Source: Conoideocrella luteorostrata
Lineage: Eukaryota; Ascomycota; Sordariomycetes; Hypocreales; Clavicipitaceae
Assembly: GCA_032433595.1 (NCBI GenBank)
Contig: JASWJB010000014.1
Location: 186,001 to 250,000 of the forward strand
Length of the DNA stretch: 64,000 nucleotides
Direction of reading: 5' to 3'
Shown piece after piece: positions 13,016-22,375 of this stretch. The number at the start of each line of letters is the position of its first letter. The stretch's first letter is position 1. Made by a program: the position numbers and the translations under genes. The notes below the pieces were generated by a model. That model worked only from the letters and a program-made list of their open reading frames with translations. It was not told the DNA's origin and ran no database searches.

Positions 13016-14005
13016 TTACCACGAGGTGTACAGGGCCATGTCTACCACAAGGTACGTTAGCTTATGCCACCAACACCCTGATATGCTGGCATGCAAGCCG
13101 TGCTCTGATAATTCCAAGTCCGAAATACGCTGCTGAAGCACCGAGACCCGCGACTTCTCTTCCATGAGCTCGCCAGAACAACGTCGGACCGCTGAATCAC
13201 GATCCTTGAGCTCCATCTTGAGCTGCTCTTCCCTCTTGCTAGTTAAATTCGCCTCCGTGCGCAGTTCTTGAAGAGTTTCAACAAGCTCGGACCGACCTTC
13301 CTCGTAGTTCTTGGCTTGGGCACGTAGTGTTTGGTTGTCACGCTGTGCCTCGCGCAACTCGTCCCGCAGGGTGCTTATCAGGCTTTTCACGCCGTCCAGC
13401 TCTTTGCACAAAGCCATATTCTCATTCTCAACCCTCTGCCGTACCATTGATTCTATTTGAAGGTTTACTTCCAAATTTTTACACTTGGACGTTGTGTCGC
13501 GTAGGTCTTCTTTCAAATTATTCACCTCAACCTTATATCCTTTTAATGCGTCTCTTTTGCTGTCCAGTTTGTCGCGTGTCTCGTGGTACATGTCCTCCAG
13601 ATCAGAGACCTCTCTTGTCAATGCTTTGAAGTCCTTTTTCAGCGAGCGAATCAAGGCTGACTGGCGCGAGGGATCACAACTTCGGTGCTCCACATGGGTT
13701 TTGAGAGTTCGTCTCCATTTAGCGGCAATCTCGCTTGCTTGGTGGCTGTGATGGGCCCTGCAAAGGTTTCGAGAAGCTAATCTTTCGAGGTCTTTTCGCG
13801 TGATTTCCTCTGGCGGGATTCGACTCATGAGGTCGAGCACGTGGTAGACACTCGACGGCCAAGTATCTAGTGCTTTGAAGCGACACGGCCCGTTGCGGGC
13901 TTTCCGCCCAATGCACATCACCACATCGTCGTCGGGCCTGGTCTCAATTCCCAGCAAGTATTGTGGATGCCAATACACGAAACTCATTGTGTGGCTGTCG
14001 AGCAA
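13016..14005 (-). CDS. Coiled-coil protein with N-terminal Cys/His zinc-knuckle-like motif
   Basis: Unnamed protein of 329 aa in a single exon. Residues about 30-85 contain CIGRKARNGPC (C-x9-C), followed about 40 residues later by LCRAHH (C-x2-H). This arrangement recalls the small Cys/His module preceding T5orf172 (DUF1766) domains in other fungal proteins. No T5orf172 domain follows here. From about residue 120 to 315 the chain is instead charged and heptad-like, rich in Leu, Glu, Lys and Arg, and should form a long coiled coil. No membrane segment or signal peptide is visible. A second in-frame ATG at 13987 (MSFVYW) could be the real start. The function is unknown; a scaffold or nucleic-acid-associated role is only a guess. 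Confidence 0.7.
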   Translation of the reverse strand: MLDSHTMSFVYWHPQYLLGIETRPDDDVVMCIGRKARNGPCRFKALDTWPSSVYHVLDLMSRIPPEEITRKDLERLASRNLCRAHHSHQASEIAAKWRRTLKTHVEHRSCDPSRQSALIRSLKKDFKALTREVSDLEDMYHETRDKLDSKRDALKGYKVEVNNLKEDLRDTTSKCKNLEVNLQIESMVRQRVENENMALCKELDGVKSLISTLRDELREAQRDNQTLRAQAKNYEEGRSELVETLQELRTEANLTSKREEQLKMELKDRDSAVRRCSGELMEEKSRVSVLQQRISDLELSEHGLHASISGCWWHKLTYLVVDMALYTSW

Positions 14006-15101
14006 CGAATAAAAGCAGAAAGTCTCACGTTGCGGGCTTCAGAGGCAAATGAATGTGTCACGCAGAAGAGAGTTCCCAATATCGAAGTCCGGAAAATAGG
14101 ACTCGTCGGTGGTCGAGAAACCTGCGGAATGGTAGTCGTATTCATATTTAAATTTAATAAAACGGCTGGTAGCCAGGAGATGTCGGCTGCGCCTTGTTGA
14201 CTTGCAGCACCAACGTGCATGACGCTAGAAAACACTGCATGAAGTGGTGTTGAGTTTGGCTGTGATAAATATAGCACTTGGCATTCATTGAGAATATGTG
14301 TGGGCGAAATAGAGTGCAACCAAAGCTTTGGCTGCTCAAAGTTGCTCTTTCACAGGTTGGTTCTCTGAACAACCGTATCCAGTCGTATCGCACTCATTTT
14401 CTGAGTTCAAAGCCCATTGCACTGAGAGACAAACGTTGCGTTGTCGATGCGCTCCTATGCAGTAGCCGAGGTGAGATGTGGCTCAGCAGCGGAGACTTTG
14501 GTGCGGCTACTCCGTACTCTGTACACGCTGCTGCTTCTCCAGTTGCGTCATCCGTCCTCATCTGGCACGGGACGGCACGGGATGGCAGAACAATGCCTTG
14601 CCAAAATCTTTTAGCTCCTTTTCCCAGAAGATCCATGGCCTGCTCGCGTGGATGTGGGGTGTTGGCTGCCTCATGCCAGTGAGACAGGGCTTCGGGTACG
14701 GAATATGTGTACTGTGTTGTACGGAGCAGATGAAGTGATGAAAACATGCGTTCCAAGGTACACCATCATGCTAGTTAGGTGCGACAGATACACGTGTGAC
14801 GGAGAATTGACTCTGGGCTGCTGAGGACGCAACATAATCACACGCAAAAACACACACACAAGCACGCATACACTAGACATTTATGTAAACGAAGAGAAGC
14901 TGGCTAGGCATCCTGCTGGTGGGCTTTCTCTACCAAGTTGCTCAGACACTAAGGACATATATTCGGCTCAAAGTCGGTATTTAAGACGGCACAGTACATG
15001 GACACAATCAATCATTAACTCACTATTCGTATGCTTGCCCTCAGTCTCCTAATTTTGCGGTCCAATTAACTAACCAACTTTGCGCAAGTCAGACGCAGAC
15101 T
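14006..15101. other. Intergenic spacer, no gene seen
   Basis: Promoter side of the coiled-coil gene and 3' flank of the NYN-domain gene. It holds a copy of the TACTCCGTAC motif at 14508-14517 and an AC-rich stretch at 14840-14870. Open frames of 79-134 codons occur on both strands but look like chance. Confidence 0.55.
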
Positions 15102-15863
15102 TCATTTTGATAAGTGCCTGTCCCGGATATACACAACTGGGGGCTTCCCCTCAGCAGGGAGCCGTTTCGTAACTTCCAATGATGGCTCGGCGCGGATCAT
15201 ATGGCTGAGCTTCAGAAACCCAAAGCTGCGAGCATCGAAGTCGGGCTGCCACTTGATGATGAGAACCCCCACGTCGGCGAGGTTGGCCCATCCCTCGTCG
15301 TCGGACTTCGCTTCTATAGCCTCCCGTATCAAGCTCCGGGTCGATTCTGGTACGGGCTTCTTTGCCGGCACGCTTCCCTTGAGAGTTCGCACAGCCAGTT
15401 CGGGAGCGAAATCAGCTCGTGGGGGGGACAGATTCTCAATATATATGAACTTATCGCAGGCCGTGACGAGTGCTTTGGGAGCCCTTCGCTGCCCGAACCC
15501 GTACACGGCCAGTCCGGACTCGCGGATCCGCGAGGCCAGCCGCGTGAAGTCGCTGTCGCTGGAGACGAGACAGAAGCCGCCAAATCGGTTGGTATACAGC
15601 AGGTCCATGGCATCAATGACCATGGCCGCATCGGTGGAGTTCTTACCGTACGTATATGAAAACTGCTGGATGGGCTGGATCGAGTTTTCCAGGAGCTGGT
15701 CCTTCCAACCCTTCAGATTGTTGCCTGTCCAGTCCCCATAGGCGCGCTTCACAAACGCAGTGCCGTACTTGGCGATCTCTGCGAGCAGTACGCTTGCCAT
15801 GCTGGGCTGGGCGTTGTCCGCGTCTATGAGCACAGCAAGCTTCACCAACTTGTCGTCAGCCAT
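15102..15863 (-). CDS. NYN-domain (PIN-like nuclease fold) protein with C-terminal OST-HTH/LOTUS-like region
   Basis: Predicted metal-dependent RNase-fold protein of 253 aa in one exon. I start it at ATG 15863 (MADDKLVKLAVL), because the 12 residues before it look untranslated; the frame itself extends to 15899. Acidic motifs of the NYN/LabA (DUF88) family are all present: LIDADNAQ at 12-19, GDWTGNNLKGW, the NSTDAAMVIDAMDLL helix with its acidic residues, and VSSDSDFTRLA. These acidic residues would bind the catalytic metal. The C-terminal 80 residues (STRSLIREAIEAK ... FGFLKLSHMI) match the winged-helix pattern of OST-HTH/LOTUS domains, which bind RNA. This domain pair is common in bacteria and sporadic in fungi; the lack of introns fits a possible bacterial origin but does not prove it. 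Confidence 0.85.
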   Translation of the reverse strand: MADDKLVKLAVLIDADNAQPSMASVLLAEIAKYGTAFVKRAYGDWTGNNLKGWKDQLLENSIQPIQQFSYTYGKNSTDAAMVIDAMDLLYTNRFGGFCLVSSDSDFTRLASRIRESGLAVYGFGQRRAPKALVTACDKFIYIENLSPPRADFAPELAVRTLKGSVPAKKPVPESTRSLIREAIEAKSDDEGWANLADVGVLIIKWQPDFDARSFGFLKLSHMIRAEPSLEVTKRLPAEGKPPVVYIRDRHLSK

Positions 15864-16649
15864 GTTGTCTGGAGGACAGCTTGCGATGAAGCCGTGCAAG
15901 TGGACATTAGTAGTGGCAAAACGCTTCCCAGCGAAGAATATTTTCGTCCGTGGTTGAAGGCAAGCTGCGAGTCAAGCAGTGGACCTAATCGTGTGTGATG
16001 ATGAATGGTATGACCCCGCAGCTGGAGCCTGAGGTCACGGACTTTGCTTGTCCATCGCAGAGACGGTCCAGCCACTGAAAGCGCTTGATGCTGCTGCGGG
16101 CTGCCAGCGGACATGTAAAGTAATGAAAATCGATTGATGCTCTCGGCTGGGCAGGGGAGTACGTCTGGTTTGTGTTTCTGTCTCGGTACGGAGTAGAGTC
16201 TGGCAGTTTAACCTTCTTATCGGAAGTGGATACACGCCCGAAGTGAAATTGCTGCCCGAAATACGGAGTAACCATTGTCGAATTAGACTCCCTATCCATA
16301 AGACAACTATCTTCAGAATCAGGCCACGGCTATTTGAAGCAGTGGCCAGTATGAGGTTCTCACTTGACCGCAGCGCACCTGCATGACACACCTCTATCGC
16401 TCTCGCCCTCTCTCCCTCGCCGAGTTGGCAATGCCAAGACTTATGTACATTGTGGCTTTCGCTTCAATCGCATTCCTCTTTCACTAGGCTAGGAAGTCTT
16501 CAACTATTAATGACGCGATAAGGTCATTTTTAAAATCGCCCTCGAGGATAACTTATCCTAAGGTACGACGGATTCCTCGACAAGTTTTGATCGTGATCGG
16601 TGTGAGGAATGTGCAGGCTGATATTTGGGTTCTACCACATTCAACGCAG
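15864..16649. other. Upstream region of the NYN gene, no other gene seen
   Basis: Two copies of the GTACGGAGTA-type motif occur at 16186-16195 and 16261-16270, on the promoter side of the NYN gene. The region is otherwise ordinary and no reading frame resembles a known protein. Confidence 0.5.
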
Positions 16650-17335
16650 TGACAACATGATGAAAGCTTCCCTCATTGAACGCTTTGCTCAACTCCAGCC
16701 GACCATGTCAAAAATATGCAAGATTTCTGGAGTTCCGGGCTTGTCTGTTGGCGTCTCTCAACGCGGGCAGACTATTTGGCAATGGAACTTTGGTACCCGA
16801 GACGTTGACACCTCAACTCGCCCTAGACTCGAGCACGGTTTATGGAATTGGTTCTCTCACCAAGTGCTTCGCGGTCACGGCCACAGCCCAACTGGTCGAC
16901 TAAGGGAAGCTCAGCCATAACACTCGTATCAAGGATATCCTGCCTGATTTCAAGAGCCACAACCCCGCGGTGACCGATTTGGCCACTGTCGAGGACCTTC
17001 TCGCTCATAGACTTGGACTCGCCAAATCGAATCACTGGTGGCAGGGTGCTGAGGGAGAGCTTCACCTTGAAAAGGCTGATCTGTTACCGGCAATCTCCGA
17101 TCTCCAACCTATTAGAGACTTTCGGGAAACATTCGATTACAGTAACTGGCATTATGCACTTGCTAGTGAGATCATCGAGCGCGTGACAAATCATATGGAA
17201 CGTACATCAAAAGGACCATTACGTCCCCTCTCGGCTTGCGCTTTATAACTGCCTTTTACGATGATATTTCAGAAGTGAATATTGCGAGGCCATACGCTAC
17301 TCTCGACGACGGCTCTCATACACCTGCTGCTTCAT
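16650..17335 (+). pseudogene. Decayed class C beta-lactamase-like serine hydrolase
   Basis: Remnant of a serine hydrolase of the beta-lactamase/penicillin-binding-protein fold. Pieces in order: KISGVPGLSVGVSQRGQTIW (frame 1); after a frameshift near 16800-16815, YGIGSLTKCFAVTATAQLVD with the SxxK active-site motif SLTK; then a TAA stop at 16901-16903; then ATVEDLLAHRLGLAKSNHWW through DYSNWHYALASEIIERV, where YSN is the second catalytic motif. Beyond further breaks, ARPYATLDDGS at about 17288-17320 still fits the family. The C-terminal half, including any KTG-like motif, is missing. With at least one frameshift, one nonsense codon and a lost 3' half, no product is expected. Splicing around all breaks seems unlikely because the stop lies inside a conserved block. 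Confidence 0.8.
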
Positions 17336-17602
17336 AGCGGCGCTAACGCGAACGCAAGTAACTGCCATGGCAACACACCATTACATTATGTTGCCAGGGC
17401 AAAGCATAAGGGTCCAACAAAGCTGCTGCTTGAATGCGGCGCTGATATTACGGCAGCTGACAGCGATGGTAACACACCATTGCATACAGCTTCCCAGTAC
17501 CAGTCTAAGGAGATTTTGGAATTGTTGCTTACGAACGGCACTAATACTGAGGCGAAAAACAAAGATGGTAAAAAAACCATTGGAACTGTTACAAAGGAAT
17601 GA
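17300..17602 (+). pseudogene. Ankyrin-repeat gene fragment
   Basis: The frame ending at 17602 encodes about three ankyrin repeats: HLLLHSGANANASNCHGNTPLHYVA, then LLLECGADITAADSDGNTPLH, then LLLTNGTNTEAKNKDGKK. It has no credible start of its own, directly abuts and partly overlaps the end of the beta-lactamase remnant, and stops after a degenerate tail. It is probably a leftover of a larger ankyrin gene, or of a hydrolase-ankyrin junction created by rearrangement. A short expressed ankyrin protein cannot be excluded without transcript data. Confidence 0.65.
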
Positions 17603-18701
17603 AGATAGCGGCAATCAACAATAGTCTTACAGCTGGATGTCTGAGTACCTGTTTGTTTGCTGCTTACTCGCTGTCTATTGAATGCTACGAGAGGACGGGG
17701 CAGCGGCCCGAGACAACTATCTGCAACCTTTTTGAGATGCATCTGAACATGGAAAAATATTTAAATATGTAAGTGATTAGCCCTAAACAGCGATAGGTTG
17801 TATCAATCCAGCGTCATACATCCTCAGACAACCAAGCAGGTTGAGCCATAGTTTGTGGTGATGATCCATTGAACTACATATCGCGAACTAAACGCTCCAA
17901 GAACGAGGATAACTCCCACCGGAACAAAAGAGTGGCAGGGCTATGCAGCCATGACGGCCGCTACATATTCGAAACATACGCTTGGTCGAACGGCGCAGAG
18001 TTGGGTTGAAGCTAACGAGAAGATTGATGATATTCTGCTCGGTAAGTCGAACCCCGTAATAGGCATATTATTAATGTCACAGAAAAAAGAACATGCTCTA
18101 CTCCGTGATTGCGAAGCAATTAGTGTATATTATAAACCTTTGGCAGTTAATACTGGACATCCCGCCACAGCAGAGCCATCTCCAAGCCGGGAAGATGTAC
18201 ACCGTGGTGGAGACGGATTGAATAGACAAACTGGGCCACTGTTCGGTCGAAGGTCGAACAAGCAAATTTCGACGTGTCCCGTCTGATCTTTAATGATGTC
18301 GTGAGGGCTGGATTATAGTTGAGTTGGTGACGGCCAGCGAATACCCAGATTTGGATGTTATTTCTTTTAAGTTTAAGTTATCTTTTCGGATCTTTTTGGT
18401 CCAATTCCACGTCTCCTTGATCCCTGTTAGGCTTCTCTGCTATATGTGTGGCCGCTCAGCGAATTGAGTTCATATAATTGAGGACACTATATGCAGTTAC
18501 CGCCTATTTCTCACAGTAATTAAAGTCCTCATCGCCCTATTTCTTGATGACTGCATTATTGCATTATTGCATTTGCTAGGTTTTGGTAAGCTCCGTGGGT
18601 CACTAGAAATCACCCGTCAAATATGGGAAACTTGAGCCCATGAAATATGCGAGGAGCGTTACGGATTTACGGAGATATATACTGTACACTATTCTAATTG
18701 C
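17603..18701. other. Spacer with an unrecognised short open stretch
   Basis: The frame 17951-18286 (start MTAATYSKHTLGRTAQSW) reads protein-like for about 45 residues, with a possible donor GTAAGT after residue 30. I recognise no family and find no clear partner exon, so it may be another decayed fragment belonging to the pseudogene block. The rest is AT-rich and apparently empty. Confidence 0.35.
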
Positions 18702-20765
18702 TTACTTGTTACTCATGATTGATTTGGGCGCACACAGAGTCGCCGCAGCTTCATCCACAGCACCATTCTCCACCCCAACATGCAAACCAGTCGCCATCCC
18801 CGTCCCCATATGCACCAGCATGTGGCAATGCATCATCCACAGCCCGGGGTTATCAGCCCTCACTCTAATAACGACATGTCCTCTCCGTGGCACGCTCACT
18901 GTATCCTTCCTTATAGGGTCAACCAGGTTCATTGGGCCTAGCGGCTCGTCCTCGTAAGGGTTATAGCTCCCCCATCCGCTTCGACCTTCCGCCCTGTACG
19001 ATGACAGCACGTAGAACGAGTATCCGTGGAGGTGGATCGGATGTGACCCGTCATCTAAATTATTTATGACAATATCAACATCGGTAGGGGACCGTCGGGC
19101 GTCGGATTTAATAAACGGCACAAATTGGTCGTCGTTCCATGCTGCTCTCGCGGTGGCCAGGAGGGGCGGACTCTGCGGTTTCCAGGACGTGTTGTTGACG
19201 AAGCCGAGCGGTTTGTTTTCAAATCTGGAGAGCAGTTGCGTTTTGAAGTATAACACGAGTGTTTCTTGCGCTTGCGAGGGGAGTGTGCTGGAGGGTGGGC
19301 TGGCAGCGACAACCTTGGCGAGATCGCGATGCCGGTGGTCGTCTGGCAGGATTGGAGGGCTGTTTTCTTGTCTTGGCTGTTGATTGTCACGGCGGGGTGG
19401 GAAGATAGAAAATGTGTGGTTGGGATTTAGCGCAGGGTTGGGGAAGCCGCCAAAGTTCCTTTGAGGTATGTATGGTCAGCAATAGTCCAAGCAAGCCACT
19501 TGGACGGTGCCATGATACTAGATTAAACAAACTTACTCATCATCCAAGTCAACATGCAAGTTTGACCCCTGGGCACCCTCATCCCACCTTACAACGACGT
19601 CAGCTCTTTCACCGGGATATAAAATACCCGCCGAACTCCCAGGCTCGTCCCTCACAGCAAACCCTCCATCAATAGCCACAGGTTGTATCGTTGCACCGTC
19701 TACCGCAACAGTAACACCGGCAACAGTCCCAGTATTTACCAGCCTCAGCTTCACGGGACTTCTCTGCTCTCCAGCGAGCAGCGGCAAGACGTCACCGGTT
19801 TCCACCTGATTACAAACCACCGGTCTCGCAGGAACAGCCATAGAGCAATTATATCTGCCCCGACCATTCACAAGGACCGAGTCCGGCACTGGTTCATTTC
19901 CCAAGCTCCCCCAGTCAAAGTACCAGTCGAACACGTCGGTCTGCTTGCGATGAAACCAGTCACCCAAGAGGACCAAAGCCTCCCTCTGCGTTGGCTTGAC
20001 ACCAGGTTGATGAACAACCAATCCGCCGTATAAGCCGTCGCCGCGCTGGACTTGAGAATGGCTATGCCACCAGAAGGTGCCGCTTTCGTCTTCGCCAATT
20101 CTAAAGTCATAGACAAAATCTCCGCCGGCAGGAATGGGGCATTGCGTGAAGCCGACGGCGCCGTCCATGGAGTTGGAACCTTTCATTCGGAGGCCGTGCC
20201 AGTGGAGTGCCAGGCCTTCTGACTCGAGTGTATTGTGAACATGCACGATGATTCTGTCTCCAGAGCGAGCTTCAATAGTAGGCCCGGGAAATACGCCTAA
20301 AAACTTGCATTAGTTTCAACAAAATTGAAATTGGAATGGAATTAAAGCTGATCTGAGCTGGCAACTACGAGAAACGATCAATCACCCACCGTTCACAAGG
20401 TAAACCGCCTTCTCAACCCCATCAGGGCTCTTCTTCCCTAGCGTCACGTTCCAATGGAACTCCAGCGTCTTCGCGTCCCGGAAAGCATGATTCTCGGGAT
20501 ACAGCGCAATGGCAAGTTGTTTTGGTGGCGGCGACGAAGTGCCCTGAGTTGACTTGCCATGGCGCATATATCCCAAGAACGGCAATGTCAACACCAGGGC
20601 TACAATGAACAGCCCCAGCGAAACCCATATCGACGTGCCCGACGATGATCGACTCGGTCGGCCGCCCGACTCGGCTTCCACGTCGTACTCCTCGGAGAGG
20701 GGCCGCTCAACCGCTGCCTCATCCAAGAGGCGGTGGCCTTCTTCGTCGTCCCCGTGGTCGCTCAT
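18702..20765 (-). CDS. Membrane-anchored multicopper oxidase (laccase/ferroxidase family)
   Basis: Copper enzyme oxidising phenols or metal ions with reduction of oxygen to water. Three exons: 20765-20390, 20296-19537 and 19458-18702 (1893 nt, 630 aa), phases consistent. Residues 45-67 form one membrane segment behind an acidic N-terminus, giving a type II anchor instead of a cleavable signal. All four copper motifs are present: HWHG at 157-160, WWHSHS at 201-206, HLHG at 521-524 and HCHMLVH at 589-595. The residue five after the last histidine, M600, is the expected axial position of the type 1 copper. Met there is associated with lower redox potential in characterised oxidases. Iron, pigment or phenol substrates are all possible; no permease of the FTR type lies beside it. 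Confidence 0.92.
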
Positions 20766-21478
20766 AGTCGGCCAGTGTGTGACACGACATGAGGCTCACT
20801 GCTGGAGAGGACAAGCGGAAAAGGGTAAGCAAGGATCTTGAAGAAGTTTATATCGTCGCAACAGCAATGCAACCTCGACTTGCGGCTGCTGCCCGCCTTT
20901 CTCCACCGTTTAGCCCCCACGTTGCGTCTGGCCTCGAGATACAACGCACTACAGTGGGACCGCAAAAGTCACGATAATGAACGAGTTATCCCTTGTTAAT
21001 TTTTTAAATGTTAAAATAGCAATAAAATATAATTTTAGGAAAAAAAAAACTTTTATCTAGATTTTTGTGGTAAACTATTCTCCTGCCTCATTTTACGCGT
21101 AATATATGGTCTTTTCATTTCCTGGTTGGACTGTAAAAAAGAGCTGCGTTCTTCGTGGTTATCGTGACTTTTGCGTTGTGACTGTACATCTCGCTGCTGG
21201 CCCAATCAACTTCGGCAGCGAACGCCCCGTGTTCGTCCGGCGCCACGCTTCTCATGTAGGGCCTTTCCCTGCGAGCCGTTTTGTGCATCCACAGATCATT
21301 TCCCTGCACGGAGTATAGACTAGGCATTTATCTCATCTTGAAAGAATTACGAAACTGCTTTTATTTAGCCAGCTATTGCTTTTCTTTATTTAAATCTTCT
21401 AAATCCACTATCCTGCCCTGGATGGCCAACCCCTCAAACCGATCGCTGGTTTCCGCTTCTCTCAAGTAAGCGGCCAAT
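20766..21478. other. Intergenic spacer with AT-rich block
   Basis: Promoter side of the oxidase gene and 3' flank of the acetyltransferase gene. The AT-rich run at about 20995-21075 includes an A-run at 21041-21049. A partial motif copy, CACGGAGTAT, lies near 21308. No gene is recognised. Confidence 0.55.
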
Positions 21479-22051
21479 TCACAACCCGAGATGCCAACAC
21501 TCTGCCGTAGCATCTGGCGGCCCAAACTTGACCGGCTCGTCCTTCCCAAGCAAGGTGAACCCTGCTGCTTTGTACAGTTTCCTTGCAGGCGTCAGAATGC
21601 TGTGTGTCGTGAGAACAACCTCCTTGAATCCCTTTTCCCTGGCAAAGTTAATACAATTCTGTACCAGCTGTTTTCCTAGGCCCAACCCTCGTGCGTTTGA
21701 TTCAACAAAAAGCATGCGAATGCGCGCGGTATTGACTCTTTTGGCATCCTTGACCAGGCAGACACATCCCATGAATAGGCCATCTCGCTCGGCAATCCAG
21801 CATCGTTCGAGTACAGGATCATAATTATCGATGAAGTCCGCTGCAATACGGGCAACCGTCGCTTCAAAATGTTCGTCCCAGTCGTACTCTTGAGCATACG
21901 CAGCGCCGTGGCGATGTATTATGTAGCCTAGATCCCCGGGCCGATGAGTCCGGAAGGTAACCGGGTTGGAGCCAGGGTCCGTCATTTCGTTCCCGGGTGG
22001 GGGAGATGGGGATGTTGGATCAAAAGAGTGATGTCGAACCACAAACTGCAC
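21479..22051 (-). CDS. GNAT-family N-acetyltransferase
   Basis: Acetyl-CoA-dependent acetyltransferase of 190 aa, intronless. The GNAT core is clear: RMLFVESNARGLGLGKQLV holds the acetyl-CoA-binding loop (R/Q-x-x-G-x-G/A form: ARGLGLGK), followed by the helix ending NFAREKGFKEVVLTT and the closing LYKAAGFTLLG of motif B. The chain resembles the acetyltransferase half of bacterial MarR-GNAT proteins, which acetylate small molecules. The substrate is unknown. The first ATG is at 22051; an internal ATG at 21985 (MTDPGSNPV) would remove a Ser/Pro-rich leader and is an equally good start. It lies between a membrane oxidase and a regulator with no obvious pathway link. Confidence 0.82.
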   Translation of the reverse strand: MQFVVRHHSFDPTSPSPPPGNEMTDPGSNPVTFRTHRPGDLGYIIHRHGAAYAQEYDWDEHFEATVARIAADFIDNYDPVLERCWIAERDGLFMGCVCLVKDAKRVNTARIRMLFVESNARGLGLGKQLVQNCINFAREKGFKEVVLTTHSILTPARKLYKAAGFTLLGKDEPVKFGPPDATAECWHLGL

Positions 22052-22375
22052 TCATGATAGGGTTGGAAAATAGGCTGTTCTGATGATGCGATCCGAGTAT
22101 CTTCGCGGCTCCGTCGCGTTTTTATGGGAGCTGTCAGTAGGTGGCGCGAGCTGTGGTAACTCTCGACCAACATGTGGCACGGCCTAGCGTGGTCATCACA
22201 GGGCGTGACATGTTGACATGCGCTATGTGTCTGGTCAAAATGTAATCCATAAGGCGCATCGAAGGATTTGGCAGACCAGCCAGCTCTTCCTGTTGATTTC
22301 GACGCCACAAACAGAATTCAAGCCAAAAAGCTTGTTGTTCTCCATACACATATCGTGGGACTGGCCACCCTGCTC

